From positions 4,066,003 to 4,130,002 of the forward strand of contig CM055741.1 in the NCBI GenBank assembly GCA_029465975.1: 64,000 bases of DNA. Reading direction: 5' to 3'. The stretch's first letter is position 1, and every line of letters begins with the position of its first letter. The DNA is from Dallia pectoralis. Taxonomy: Eukaryota > Chordata > Actinopteri > Esociformes > Umbridae. The position numbers and the translations under genes are program-made. Shown here in pieces: positions 1 to 13,026 of this stretch. The notes beneath the pieces are model-generated. The model was not told the DNA's origin and made no database searches. It was given only the letters and a program-made list of their open reading frames with translations.

Positions 1-1434
1 CGGCGCGGTGGCGGTCGACGTTGAGTATCTCTATCGGTTCGATTTCAAGATGTCCGCCGCTCGTCTTCGTTGCCACGTGAGCATCGGCACGTTCCCGTCC
101 TTCTCCTGGTCCCTCAACGGCACGCTCCTGTTCCGGTGGTCCGACCGGGGCTCCTCTCACGCCCTGGCCGACACCGGGCAGTCCCTGCTCCTCACGGAGA
201 TCACTCCGGGGAATTCCGGGTATTACCGGTGCCGGGCGAGAGACAGTTACACCGACGTGGCGGCGGCCTGGCTGGAGAGCGAACCCGTCCTGGTGCAGCT
301 CACCGGTGAGTGACGTGCCTATGTGTGGCCCCTGTGTCGCCAGGTGTTACGCCCCACGTTACATGTACATCCCTCTGTACAGAGGTTACCGTGGCAACCC
401 TAGATGTCATCGCCATAGTGTTCTGCTGTTTCCTGATGCTGACCCTGGCCGGGAGTGTCGTCTGCGTGATGAGAATGCTCAAAAGTCACCGAGGTGCGTT
501 GATTTGTCCCCATGCGTGTGTGTGTGTTGTGTTTCTAGAGTGTGTTCAGCGGTGTTCAATGTCTCTTATTCACTTAATTGGATTTCTCCGTCTCTCTCTC
601 TTCCTGTCTCTCGCTCACACTCTTCCTGTCTCTCTCTCACACACTTCCTGTCTCTCTCTCACACTCTTCCTGTCTCTCTCTCACACTCTTCCTGTCTCTC
701 TCTCACACTCTTCCTGTCTCTCTCTCACACTCTTCCTGTCTCTCTCTCACACTCTTCCTGTCTCTCTCTCACACTCTCCCTGTCTCTCTCTCACACTCTT
801 TCTGTCTCTCTCTCAAACTCTTCCTGTCTCTCTCTCACACACTTCCTGTCTCTCTCTCACACTCTTCCTGTCTCTCTCTCACACTCTTCCTGTCTCTCTC
901 TCACACTCTCCCTGTCTCTCTCTCACACTCTTCCTGTCTCTCTCTCACACTCTTCCTGTCTCTCTCTCACACTCTTCCTGTCTCTCTCTCACACACTTCC
1001 TGTCTCTCTCTCACACTCTTCCTGTCTCTCTCTCACACTCTTCCTGTCTCTCTCTCACACTCTTCCTGTCTCTCTCTCTCACACTCTTCCTGTCTCTCTC
1101 TCACACTCTTTCTGTCTCTCTCTCTCACACTCTTCCTGTCTCTCTCTCACACTCTTCCTGTCTCTCTCTCACACACTTCCTGTCTCTCTCTCACACTCTT
1201 CCTGTCTCTCTCTCACACTCTTCCTGTCTCTCTCTCACACTCTTCCTGTCTCTCTCTCACACTCTTTCTGTCTCTCTCTCTCACACTCTTCCTGTCTCTC
1301 TCTCACACTCTTCCTGTCTATCTCTCTCACACTCTTCCTGTCTCTCTCTCACACTCTTCCTGTCTCTCTCTCACACACTTCCTGTCTCTCTCTCCACTCT
1401 AGAGTTTGTGGAGAGCAGCGAGCAGCCGGAGTGA
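1..1434 (+). CDS. Ig-superfamily type I membrane receptor, 3' end only (partial)
   Basis: The gene runs off the left edge. Visible exons are 1-305 (the last Ig-like domain), 383-493 (membrane segment) and 1403-1434 or 1403-1430 (tail). The Ig exon has the paired cysteines (LRCHV and YYRCRA) and the F-strand pattern GNSGYYRC. The 383-493 exon encodes about 22 hydrophobic residues (VIAIVFCCFLMLTLAGSVV) followed by a basic stop-transfer MRMLKSHR. Phases agree (1 out, 1 in). The tail exon reads EFVESSEQPE and then TGA at 1432-1434. The same spot, GGA/gtgagt, is also a good donor, and using it would give the phase-2 exit seen in the next gene, so the tail end is undecided. The FSWSLNGT motif resembles YRWFLNGT of the downstream gene, suggesting tandem paralogues. 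The family is PECAM1/Fc-receptor-like by general look; I cannot name the gene. Confidence 0.6.
585..1398. repeat. 20-bp pyrimidine-rich minisatellite in the last intron
   Basis: About 40 copies of tctctctcacactcttcctg with few variants fill the intron. The array runs straight into the acceptor of the tail exon (ag at 1401-1402), so the repeat itself supplies the polypyrimidine tract. It is read through without stops in several frames, which creates long spurious ORFs. Confidence 0.95.
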
Positions 1435-2358
1435 GTCCAGTGTTTATTTGTTTACAGTGGGTCAGGGGTCAGCAACAATTAAGTCAACCATTGACAATCG
1501 GCTACAATACATAATGTGTATGCTTGCACGTGATTGGATACAGATAAACAGAAACAAAATCTTTACAGCTATTTGAATGTTGTTTACCCTGTCGCGAACA
1601 TTGATGTCACTTTTAGAAAAATAGACATGGAGTTTTTTCTCTCTGTCTGTCGTTGTCGTGCCAGACCTACAGTCATGTATCATACAATATTATAATAATT
1701 TAACAACTTTTAACAACTAGAAATCCTTGAACATCCTGAACCTAAAGACTTTTAACAAATCCCTGAAACCTCTATTGAAACTATTTCTACTAGAAGAGAT
1801 CTGTGTAACTCCTTCAGGGAACGAAGGTTCAGCGAGCATTTCTGCATCCTCCGCGACCCAATTCCTCTATCTGACATCAGTTCCCGAACAGGACGCAAGC
1901 GGGTGGACAGTTGTCGTGGTGACAGTGACGTTGTGTCCTGCGTGGACAGTGACTTAGCCAATCAGGTACTGCAGTACTGCCGGTATCTTACCGGTGATTG
2001 ACTTACGGTTTTTAATCTGTGCTCCAGAGGAATCATATGTAGGTTTTATACATCACGCTATTCTTTTTCACCTTTCAGACCCTTGAGATCACCATTTGAC
2101 AGGCGGAATGAAAACCCGACGTCCGTTCCTCACAACACTCCTTCACTCTGGAACAACTATGACAATGTCTATTAAAAAAAGTATTATGAGCTTATGTTTA
2201 TGGCTTTTCATTAAGGTAGAATTATTGTCAATACTGTAGCAATACATGTTAATGCACAATGTTGTGTTTGTTAATAAAGTTCAGACATTTGAAGCGTGTT
2301 GCGTTGCATTTGTAAATAAAGTTCGAACCTTTGGTGTGTGTTAATAAAGTTCAGACAT
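1435..2358 (+). other. 3' flank of the first receptor gene with repeated poly(A) signals
   Basis: No convincing coding sequence. AATAAA occurs at 2273-2278, 2315-2320 and 2343-2348, inside a short tandem duplication (gttcagacatttgaagcgtg recurs three times up to about 2440). An acceptor-like site near 1661 could add a few tail residues to the upstream gene but is unproven. Confidence 0.4.
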
Positions 2359-2524
2359 TTGAAGCGTGTTGCGTTGCATTTGTAAATACAGTTCGAACCT
2401 TTGGTGTGTGTTAATACAGTTCAGACATTTGAAGCGTGTGATGTTGATCTGCAGAGTATTAGGGAGGTGGCCGGTTACAGCACTATCAGTTCTGGGCACA
2501 TGTTGCTCACTGTGTGTTTCTGGT

Positions 2525-3001
<477 letters not shown>

Positions 3002-3068
3002 TGGGTTTGGCAGCAGGCAGGTTATATTTTCTATCTACTGTTATTTTGGAATAGTTCCGCATTTTATG

Positions 3069-3099
<31 letters not shown>

Positions 3100-3318
3100 C
3101 CCTCTATATCTCTCTATCTCTCTCCCTCCCTCTCTCTCTCACTCTATATCTCCCCCCTCTCCTCTATTCATTCTCACACCCCATGCCATAATCGTTCTAA
3201 AATACAGCAGAGGAAAACTATTAACACCCTTCACCCAAACAAGAATCTACATTCCGTTATTCTCTGAAGTGCGTTTTATATATTTATTTATAAAGCTGTC
3301 GAATGTTGACTTGAGAAG

Positions 3319-4386
3319 ATGACTTGTTTCAGGACAGTGCAGGTGATACTGGGTATGTTTTACTGGAATACATTTACTGTAATACTCAATGTTTTACTGG
3401 AATACATTTACTGTAATACTCAATGTTTTACTGGAATACATTTAATGTAATACTCAATGTTTTACTGGAATATATTTACTGTAATACTTAATGTTTTACT
3501 GGAATACATTTACTGTAATGCTCAATGTTTTACTAGAATACATTTACTGTAATACTCAATGTTTTACTGGAATATATTTACTGTAATACTTAATGTTTTA
3601 CTGGAATATATTTACTGTAATACTCAATGTTTTACTAGAATACATTTACTGTAATACTCAATGTTTTACTGGAATATATCTACTGTAATACTCAATGTTT
3701 TACTGGAATATATTTACTGTAATACTCAATGTTTTACTAGAATACATTTACTGTAATACTCAATGTTTTACTGGAATATATTTACTGTAATACTCAATGT
3801 TTTACTGGAATATATTTACTGTAATACTTAATGTTTTACTGGAATATATTTACTGTAATGCTCAATGTTTTACTAGAATAAATTTACTGTAGTACTCAAT
3901 GATTCTTGAATAAATGTAGCTGTAATATTCAATAGTTTACTGGAATACATTTACTGGAATATATTTAGCTGTAATATTCAATGTTTTACTGGAATACATT
4001 TACTGGAATATATTTCACTGTAACACTCAATATTTACCCAACTTATTGCCTTGTTGTATGTAGGCAAGATTTTTTTTATTGTTTATTTATTTACAGCTAG
4101 TTTTCTTTTCCAGGTTTGTACACCAGCTGGCAGGAAACATGTAAGTGCAGTGTATGTTTGAGTGAGTGTGTGTTTGAGTGAGTGCGTGTTTGAGTGAGTG
4201 TGTGTTTGAGTGAGTGTGTGTTTGCGTGCGAGCAACTCATGCATTTCTTTTATTTGAATTTGCGTCTGACTGTGTGTGTGTTTGTATATGTATATATAAA
4301 TATATGTATACAAACACACCATATTTATTTGTACTAAATGCGTAATAACAAGCAAATATATATTTGTGCATGTGTGAGCTCATACC

Positions 4387-4434
<48 letters not shown>

Positions 4435-7400
4435 CTCATACCTGTGTGTGTGTGTGACCACGTGTGTGTGTGTGCGCATCTCCATCTTATGTCCCAGGTG
4501 CCTTCGTTCTGGGGCAACCACAGCTCACTGGTCCGTCAGCAGCCGAGGTCCAAACTGTAGTAGATTTCCAATGTGAAATTCAGAATAGTCCGAAGAATTT
4601 CACCATCTTCTACCAGATTTTAAGGTACGTGTCACAGTGTGGCAGTGTGACAATGTGACAGTGTGGCGGTGTGACAATGTGACAGTGTGGGGGTGTGGCA
4701 GAGTGGCGGTGTGGCAGTGTGGCAGTGTGGCGGTGTGGCGGTGTGACAATGTGGCAGTGTGGCAGTGTGGCGGTGTGACAGTGTGGCGGTGTGGCAGTGT
4801 GGCAGTGTGGCAGTGTGACAGTGTGGGGGTGTGGCAGAGTGGCGGTGTGGCAGTGTGGCAGTGTGGCGGTGTGGCGGTGTGACAATGTGGCAGTGTGGCA
4901 GTGTGGCGGTGTGACAGTGTGGCGGTGTGGCAGTGTGGCACTGTGACAATGTGACAGTGTGACAAGTGTGGCGGTGTGACAGTGTTGCAGTGGGACTGTG
5001 TGACGGTGTGATGGTGTGACATTGTGGCGGTGTGACAATGTGACAGTGTGACAGTGTAACGGTGTGGCAGTGTGGCGATTTGACGGTGTGGCGGTGAGAC
5101 AGTTTGACGGTGTGGCAGTGTGACTATGTGGCGGTGTGGCAGTGTGACTGTGTGACGGTGTGGCAGTTTGACGGTGTGGCAGTGTGACGGTGTGGCAGTT
5201 TGACAGTGTGGCAGTTTGATGGTGTGGCGGAGTGACAGTGTGACAGAGTGGCAGTGTGACTGTGTGACAGTGTGGCGATTTGACGGTGTGGCAGTGTGAC
5301 AGTTTGACGGTGTGGCAGTGTGACTGTGTGACAGTGTGGCGATTTGACGGTGTGGCAGTGTAACAGTTTGACGGTGTGTCAGTTTGGCAGTTTGACGGTG
5401 TGGCGGTGTGACAGTGTGACTGTGTGACAGTGTGGCGGTGTGGCAGTGTGGTGGTTTGACGGTGTGACAGTGTGAGAGTGTGACAGTGTGACAGTGTGAC
5501 AGTGTGACAGTGTGGCAGTTTGACAGTGTGACAGTGTGACAGTGTGACAGTGTGACAGTGTGACAGTGTGACAGTGTGAGAGTGTGACAGTGTGACAGTG
5601 TGACAGTGTGGCAGTTTGACGGTGTGACAGTGTGACTGTGTGACAGTGTGAGTGTGACAGTGTGAGAGTGTGACAGTGTGACTGTGTGACAGTGTGAGAG
5701 TGTGACAGTGTGACAGTGTGGCAGTTTGACAGTGTGGCAGTTTGACAGTGTGACAGTGTGACTGTGTGACAGTTTGACGGTGTGGCGGTGTGGCTGTGTA
5801 ACAGTGTAAAAGTGAATTCAGCGGGTCCAGCGACTCTGGACTTTAGGCAAAGTTACTTGGCTTTCGAAACGAGTCACTGAAAAGTTATCTGAAAGTCTGT
5901 CGTCGACACAGAATAAATTCAAGAAGCTTTAAAGGAGGAGATGTTAACAATGTAATAATAATAATAATCAGATGTTAACATGTGCTGGTTAAAAACAGCC
6001 TGTCACTCCACATATAATAGGGGTCACGTATGTAATGCATACAGTAACAACATGCTTAGACACATTGCACACGTTATAATCCATTAATCTGAACCTCTTT
6101 CAGAGATGAAGGCCATTTCAAGATCTTGGGGTTCTACAGTTCTATTTCGGGAGAACCGGCCGTGATCCCTCTGGAAGTCATGTCTTCCTATGAGGGGAAC
6201 CTGGTGTGTTTGGCCAGTGTCCAGAACAACACTGATGTACAGCCCAACATCAGCAACAGACACCATTTCAGAGTGATTGGTGAGTTTACCTAAATGGGAA
6301 TGTCCTGGACGGAACTGGGAATGTCCAGAGAAAGGCTAGTCGTCGATGGGTGACATGACAATGACGATGGAAAACCCCCTGCTTGTTTTGGTCATCTTTA
6401 TAGAATTAGAATTTCCTCGTATAATGTTCTCATGGAACTAGAATGTCCTTGAAGAATGAGAATGTCCTCATAGGATTATAATGTCTTCGTAGAATTAGAA
6501 TGTCCTTATAGAACTGGAATGTCCTCGTAGAATTAGAATGCCCTTATAGAACTACAATGTCCTCATGGAACTAGAATGTCCTTGTAGAATTAAAATGTCC
6601 TCATAGGATTATAATGTCTTCGTAGAATTAGAATGTCCTTATAGAACTGGAATGTCCTCATGGAACTAGAATGTCCTTGTAGAATTAGAATGTCCTCATA
6701 GGGTTATAATGTCCTCGTAGAATTAGAATGTCCTTATAGAACTGGAATGTCCTCGTAGAATTAGAATGTCCTCATAGGATTATAATGTTAAGAATTAGAA
6801 TGTCCTCATAAAACTGGAACGTCCTCATAGTAGTAGAATGTCCTTATAGAATTGAAATGTCCATGTAGAACTAAAATGTCCTCGTAAAACTAAGATGTTT
6901 TCGTAGGACCACAATATCCTTAGAGAAAAACAAGTGTGTTTACATGTAATTAATGTATATGTAGATTTACAATGTCCTGGACACCTGTCACCTCTTTCAT
7001 GTGACAAATGTCTGCTATCTAGCGATGCCTGTACCACAACTCAAACTCTCCTGTTATTTAAGATCAGTCAACCTGATCCACTGCTAGAGGCCTTTGTTTC
7101 TTTCTGTGTATTGGACCTGAAGTTCTCTATATCAGTGTTGAAAATATTCTCAATGACAAATAATGAAGAAAAAAATTGTACACCTGTGAAAGAAACCAAA
7201 GCGGTGTACAACTTGGGGCGGGACTTGGGGCGAGACTTGGGGCGGGACATGGGGCGGGACTTGGGGCGGGACTTGGGGCGGGACTTGGGGCGGGACTTGG
7301 GGCGGGACTTGAGGCATCTGCTTTGAATAGAGCGTAACGTCCTGGTAATTCATCTCCCACAGTCCCGGTGCAGGGAGCAGATGTGGTTGTCACATCCGGG

Positions 7401-7705
7401 TCAATGGAGATCCATGAAGGCCATAAGCTGTCGCTGCTCTGTAACATCTCTAAAGGGAACTACGTGTCTTACCGTTGGATGGTGGACAGGAAGCACCTCC
7501 CACAGGATCACCCCAACAGGGAGCTCATCATCCAAAGGTGTCTGATCGGTTTGGTTTTAAACTGCGCTGCTGTGTCGTCACGTTTGTGTTGTTTAATTAT
7601 TGTGTCTTGATCTGTGTAACGCTGTAGGCAGGGTTAGGGTTAGTGTTCCTGGGACACAGGAGGCAGGGCGCAGGAGTCAGGAGACAGGAGACAGGACACA
7701 GGAGG

Positions 7706-7755
<50 letters not shown>

Positions 7756-8019
7756 AGGAGGCAGGAGACAGGAGGCAGGAGACAGGAGACAGGAGGCAGG
7801 AGACAGGACACAGGAGGCAGGAGACAGGAGACAGGAGGCAGGAGGCAGGAGACAGGAGACAGGAGACAGGAGGCAGGAGACAGGAGACAGGACACAGGAC
7901 ACAGGACACAGGACACAGGACACAGGGGGCAGGAGGCAGGAGACAGGAGGCAGGAGGCAGGATACAGGACACAGGAGGCAGGAGACAGGAGACAGGAGAC
8001 AGGACACAGGAGACAGGAC

Positions 8020-8053
<34 letters not shown>

Positions 8054-11000
8054 TACAGGATACAGGATACAGGATACAGGAGACAGGAGTCAGGAGACAG
8101 GACACAGGAGGCAGGAGACAGGACACAGGAGGCTTCTCTTTTTCAGGGGAGGGGCTACGGTGACCAAGACCCTTTCAGGTGGCAGATCTGCCTCTTAATT
8201 TTACTCAACCATGTCAGTGGCATAATTAACTGCATATCTGGAAAAACACGATTGATACAAAAATACACACGGTTGCGACTTGCGTCACACGAACCTCCGC
8301 GGGGATCTCTCATTTGCCGTCTTAACTGTGTCTCTGTTGACAGGGCCACGCCCCGGGACAGTGGATCTTACAGCTGTGCCGCCACCAACCAGGTCAACTC
8401 CAGCCAAACCTTCATCAGCCAGAGCATTGACCGTAACGTCAGGGTCAAAGGTCAGGAGCGGCTTCCCTTGTCCGGGTCATTAGGATTTAACATAAGAGGA
8501 CACTCAACATCACCCCCTACACCCAGTCTAGACTTAGCCTTATACCCAGTCTAGACTTAGCCTTATACCCAGTCTAGACTTAGCCTTATACCCAGTCTAG
8601 ACTTAGCCTTATACCCAGTCTAGACTTAGCCTTATACCCAGTCTAGACTTAGCCTTATACCCAGTCTAGACTTAGCCTTATACCCAGTCTAGACTTAGCC
8701 TTATACCCAGTCTAGACTTAGCCTTATACCCAGTCTAGACTTAGCCTTATACCCAGTCTATGTGAGGCAGGATCTGTAAAGCGCTTTGGATAAAAGTGCT
8801 ATATAAAAGCGCAGCATTTACGAAGCCCAAACTCTAGCCTAAACCTGAGAACAACCCAGGTTTTTTGGTGTTATTAACAGTTGACTCCGCCGCCCCCACC
8901 AGTTGATTTAATGACACTACTCCCTCTCCATCCTCTCCTCTTAGAGCTTGTGTCTGAACCAGAGCTCTCCTTCCTGGTGGAGAAGAAAGGGGCCTACTTC
9001 GCTCTCGTCACCTGTCAATCACTCAAGGGAACTCTGCCCATCACCTTTTCTCTCTACAACAGGACAGAGTTGGTCGTCAATAAGACCGTGGATGAGCAAA
9101 ACACCACGTTTGTCTTTCCTGTAGATCTGGAACTGGATCTGGGCTATATTCGATGTCAGGCGGACAACGGAGACAAGGTGGTCTACAGTAAACCGGTTCC
9201 TATACACATTGGTGAGGGTGTGTGGTTCGATCCCATGTACAAGTGTATCCCATGTACGAGTATATCCCACGTATGTGTGTGTCCCATGTACGAGTATATC
9301 CCACGTATGAGCGTATCCCACGTATGAGTGTATCCCACGTACGAGTGTATCCCACCTGCTAGTGTGTATCACGTATGAGTGTATCCCACGTATGAGTGTA
9401 TCCCACAAATGAGTGTATCCCACGTATGAGCGTATCCCACGTACGAGTGTATCCCATGTACGAGTATATCCCACGTATGAGTGTGTCCCATGTACAAGTA
9501 TATCCCACGTATGAGTGTATCCCACGTACGAGTGTATCCCACCTACGAGTGTGTATCATGTATGAGTGTATCCCACGTATGAGTGTATCCCACGTATGAG
9601 TGTATCCCACGTATGAGTGTATCCCATGTACAAGTATATCCCAGGTATAAGTGTATCCCACGTACGAGTGTATCCCACCTACGAGTGTGTATCACGTATG
9701 AGTGTATCCCACGTATGAGTGTATCCCACGTATGAGTGTATCCCACGTACGAGTGTATCCCACCTACGAGTTTGTATCACGTATGAGTGTATCCCACGTA
9801 TGAGTGTATCCCACGTATGAGTGTGTCCCATGTACGAGTATATCCCACGTATAAGCGTATCCCACGTACGAGTGTATCCCACCTACGAGTGTGTATCACG
9901 TACGAGTGTATCCCACCTACGAGTGTGTATCACGTATGAGTGTATTCCACGTATGAGTGTGTCCCAAGTACGAGTAAATCCCACGTATGAGTGTATCCCA
10001 CATACGAGTATATCCCACGTACGAGTGTATCCCACCATCGAGTGTGTATCACGTATGAGTGTATCCCACAAATGAGTGCATCCCACATATGAGTGTATCC
10101 TACGTATGAGTGTATCCCACAAATGAGTGTGTATTCCACGTATGAGTGTATCCCATGAGTGTATCACGTCCATTTCTATCAAATATTCACAAAACTGTAA
10201 AATGTATATACTAATATACACATAACTGGGGCCTGGACCGGGTGGAATTGAGGACGTAAGTGTAATCCTTTTTGTCCTCCAGTTCCAGTAGGGGGCGCTC
10301 TGAGGATGCACTCTGACGTCGACGTGAGAGAGAACTTCTCCATTGTGGGCCTGAGGTTCTACTGTTCCGTGGAGAGGGGAAACTTTCTCCGATATCGCTG
10401 GTTCCTCAACGGTACTGCTCTAGAGGGGAGAGGGAAGTTCTACGAGGTGGCGTCCGAGGCAGAACGATCCATTCTACATCTCTCTGTGGGGAGGACAAGC
10501 AGCGGAACGTACCATTGTGAGGTGTCGAACAGCTTCGATAACATGACCGTGATTCGCAGCAAGGCGAGGTACATTGATAAAAAAGGTATCAGATTCATGT
10601 ATTCTCTTGACTGGAGTTGTATGTGTGATGCCGAATGTTGTCTCAATGAGGTTCATCGGTTGTGTCTGATTCAATCAAAGCCGGTGTTCAGATGTTTGCA
10701 GTGGGTTAGTTGTTTGTTTAACTCATCCTACCTTAGTGTTGAACCAGCTTCCAGTGGCCGTCGTGGCTGTTGTCTTTGGCTGTTTTCTGTTTTTGGTTGT
10801 CTTGGTGACCACCTGTTGCTTCATTGGACTGTTCTACCGTGAGTACACGTTCTCTTTTATTGTGTTACACTGATCTTACAGTTTATTTGCACTTCTTCTC
10901 TTCTTCTAAATTAAAAAATATATATATTTTAAAGATTATCATCAGGATAATGTATTAAATAACCAACGTTTTATCAACTTTCGCCTGTCCTCTCTTCTCT

Positions 11001-11977
11001 CTCCTCTCTCTCTAAAACTTTAACCATAACACTTGTGATTTTTTCTAACAGGCAGAAGTCAGTATCATGTTGAAAAGTCTATGTAAGTGACTAAGCTTCT
11101 CTTAACAATGTCAGCCCTGTTATTTGAACAGTGTCAACCCCTGTCAACACTCTTCCAGCTAATTATTCTTCCCCATGTCCATTCACTTGTCACAGGTTAG
11201 ATCTCAGGTTGGGTCTGGAGAAGAGAAAGGCGACTGGTGATTGGGATTGTGAACCCATCTCTATGGGTCATCCATGCATTATGGTGGCACAGAATGACAA
11301 CGGAGTGGTAGGTTTGAGTTTCCAAGTGTGTTTAAGTGTGAGATGAACACGAGGTGAAGGTATGGCCTCTTGTTGATGTCCGATCTTAGACAAGTGCACA
11401 TGTACACACTCTAATTTCCATACGTACATACGTTACCTCCACATTTGACTCCATAATTTGATTCCACCCCTTGACTCCACAATTTGACTCCACACCTTGA
11501 CTCCACAATTTGACTCCACAAATTAACTCCACACTTTACCTCCACACTTTGACTCCACAATGTGACTCCACAAAATAACTCCAGACTTTACCTACACACT
11601 TGTGTCCTTGTGTCCTTCATCATGTCGTTGTGAAGTTATATTAAGTGTTAAGTTTTCCCACAAGGAATATAGATGTGTAAATAAATCTTCTGTTAAGGAT
11701 GAAGAGGAGTACATGGAGGATGATGAACTGGTGGGATATGACAAAATCCCAGATTCAGATCAGGTGATGTGAATCAACCAGAAAATCAATTAAACAATAT
11801 TTCGATCAGACACCCAATTACTCAACCAGACAACAGATGAGTTAATCAACTAACCATCTAAAAAGCGATGTTCCTCGTCTTCAGGGGGAATCCGAGTCAA
11901 TAGATGAGTGGCCGGAGCTGCAGCAGGAACTGAAGAAGACCTTGGAAGATGAGGATGTTTCACTGGATGAGCCCTGA
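3319..11977 (+). CDS. Four-Ig-domain type I receptor, PECAM1/Fc-receptor-like, complete
   Basis: Thirteen exons join in phase to 1620 nt (539 aa): 3319-3352, 4114-4140, 4498-4624, 6104-6279, 7363-7537, 8344-8450, 8945-9211, 10283-10585, 10737-10838, 11052-11082, 11196-11307, 11698-11763, 11885-11977. The leader is split over exon 1 and a 27-bp mini-exon, as in Fc-receptor genes. Ig domains lie at about aa 21-121, 122-215, 216-304 and 305-405, each with its cysteine pair. Domains 1 and 2 are each cut by a phase-2 intron; 3 and 4 are single exons. Domain 3 has GTLPITFSLYN and YIRCQADN, recalling the penultimate domain of PECAM1. The membrane segment is about aa 411-434. The tail of about 100 aa is acidic (DEEEYMEDDELVGYD) and has no classical ITIM. 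It is likely a cell-surface adhesion or immune receptor; the exact orthologue is unsure. Confidence 0.75.
3340..4035. repeat. 34-bp minisatellite in intron 1 of the Ig receptor
   Basis: About 20 copies of a 34-bp unit containing gttttactggaatacattta. The array begins at the exon-1 donor itself: the donor context gtatgttttactgg matches the start of the repeat unit. Later copies are diverged. Confidence 0.93.
4625..5810. repeat. 8-bp (gtgtgaca/gtgtggca) satellite-like tract in intron 3
   Basis: About 1.2 kb of 8-bp units, mainly gtgtgaca and gtgtggcg/gtgtggca. It starts within about 10 bases of the donor of the exon ending at 4624, in the middle of Ig domain 1. ORFs on both strands here are repeat artefacts. 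Confidence 0.95.
6300..6915. repeat. Degenerate repeat in intron 4 of the Ig receptor
   Basis: Imperfect units of about 19 bp with the core aatgtcctcgtagaattag and its variants (atagaactgg, catggaacta). The first recognisable units (ggaatgtcctgg) appear within about 20 bases of the donor at 6280. Confidence 0.85.
7210..7316 (+). repeat. 12-bp G-rich repeat (ttggggcgggac), G-quadruplex candidate
   Basis: About nine copies of the 12-mer on the + strand just upstream of the exon at 7363. Each unit carries a run of four and a run of three G, so four-tract G-quadruplexes are possible on the coding strand of the nascent transcript. Confidence 0.9.
7630..8140. repeat. 7-bp (caggaga/caggagg/caggaca) minisatellite in intron 5
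   Basis: About 70 tandem heptamers lie between the two halves of Ig domain 2. Because 7 is not a multiple of 3 and the unit lacks stops, several frames on both strands stay open for more than 100 codons; none is a gene. Confidence 0.95.
8510..8762. repeat. 23-bp minisatellite in intron 6
   Basis: About 11 almost identical copies of a 23-bp unit containing cccagtctagacttagcctt. The high identity suggests recent amplification. It lies downstream of the domain-2 exon ending at 8450. Confidence 0.93.
9215..10165. repeat. 17-bp minisatellite (gtatcccacgtatgagt) in intron 7
   Basis: About 55 variant copies fill the intron from just after the domain-3 donor (gtgagg at 9212) to about 120 bases before the domain-4 acceptor. 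Open frames on both strands are shadows of the repeat. Confidence 0.95.
11437..11595. repeat. Short direct repeat in intron 11 (gactccacaatttgactcca)
   Basis: About nine degenerate copies of a 15-17 bp unit (ttgactccacaa and variants) between the exons ending at 11307 and starting at 11698. Confidence 0.75.
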
Positions 11978-11989
11978 GCCAGTGGCAGT

Positions 11990-12372
11990 GAGAGTGAAGA
12001 GAGAGTGAAGAGAGAGTGACGTTAGAGTGAAGAGAGAGTGAAGAGAGAGTGAAGAGAGAGTGAAGTGAGAGTGAAGAGAGAGTGAAGAGAGAGTGAAGTG
12101 AGAGTGAAGAGAGAGTGAGAGTGAAGAGAGAGTGAAGAGAGTGAAGAGAGAGTGAAGAGAGAGTGAGAGTGAAGAGAGAGTGAAGAGAGAGTGAAGTTAG
12201 AGTGAAGTGAGAGTGAAGTGAGAGTGAAGTGAGAGTGAAGTGAGAGTGAAGTTATAGTGAAGTGAGAGTGAAGTTAGAGTGAAGTGAGAGTGAAGAGAGA
12301 GTGAAGAGCGAGTTAAGAGAGAGTGAAGTGAGAGTGAAGAGAGAGTGAAGTGTGAGTGAAGTGAGTGTGAAT
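11990..12372. repeat. Purine-rich minisatellite (gagtgaagagagagtgaa) in the 3' UTR
   Basis: It starts 13 bases after the stop codon of the Ig receptor and consists of gagtgaagaga/gagtgaagtga units of 9-17 bp. It would be transcribed as part of the 3' UTR. Confidence 0.9.
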
Positions 12373-13026
12373 TCAGAGTGTCCATTGTTACCAGACAGAC
12401 ACATTAGTCCAATTAATGGGTTATATTATGACTGTGACAAACATCTAATCGTATCAGTGACAAAGGGAACATTTCCGTGTAGTACCTTTACAACGTAACC
12501 TAATGACCAATATATAAAATGCCAAATAACGCTATTAATTCAGGTCTCTAATTGAAATGCAGGATATTAACAACATGCAAACATATTTTGAAGTGACCGT
12601 AAACATATTTTTGGTGCTTGCTAACGTGTTTTATTTGTGTTTTTGCTATCATTATTTGAATTGTTTGACTACTTTAGACTGAAAACCTATTTGGATACTA
12701 GTAAAAAAATGCAATTCATGATGCTTTTAAACGTTGTTGTTTTTTATTCATAATAGCCGCATCGAAAAACAAGAACACATTTCCAATTACAAAAGTTATT
12801 ATTTGTACATTTCCTGCAGCGCATGACGTTATTTTACCATTTTGTATTGATCTTGTAGCAAAACACATAGTTCTTGTTAGTGAAGTACAAATGACTGAAA
12901 TGTCAAAAGTCATTTCTATGAGCATTCCGAAAATACATGTACTGTCAATCACCGAGGTATGTTCACAATTTAATCAATTAAATAGCTTTCTTATGATTTT
13001 ACACAAGTTTGTTCATTTTTGTGCGA
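12373..13026. other. Intergenic, no gene seen
   Basis: AT-rich sequence between the Ig receptor and syngr2. I see no coding exon, RNA gene or named repeat. Confidence 0.5.

Noticed and set aside
306..1514. Long open frames (up to 402 codons) with Ser/Leu/Cys/His-rich repeats
   Set aside because: They only read a stop-free 20-bp minisatellite; the same array is open in three frames.
4600..5038. Minus-strand frames rich in His-Cys-Thr
   Set aside because: Product of the 8-bp repeat; no start context or splice sites.
7597..8554. Frames of about 100-300 codons (RRQETGD- or SCLLSPV-like) on both strands
   Set aside because: Heptamer repeat in an intron between halves of an Ig domain.
9019..10311. 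Frames with repeated GYTHTWDTLIRG
   Set aside because: Shadow of the 17-bp minisatellite, opposite to the real gene.
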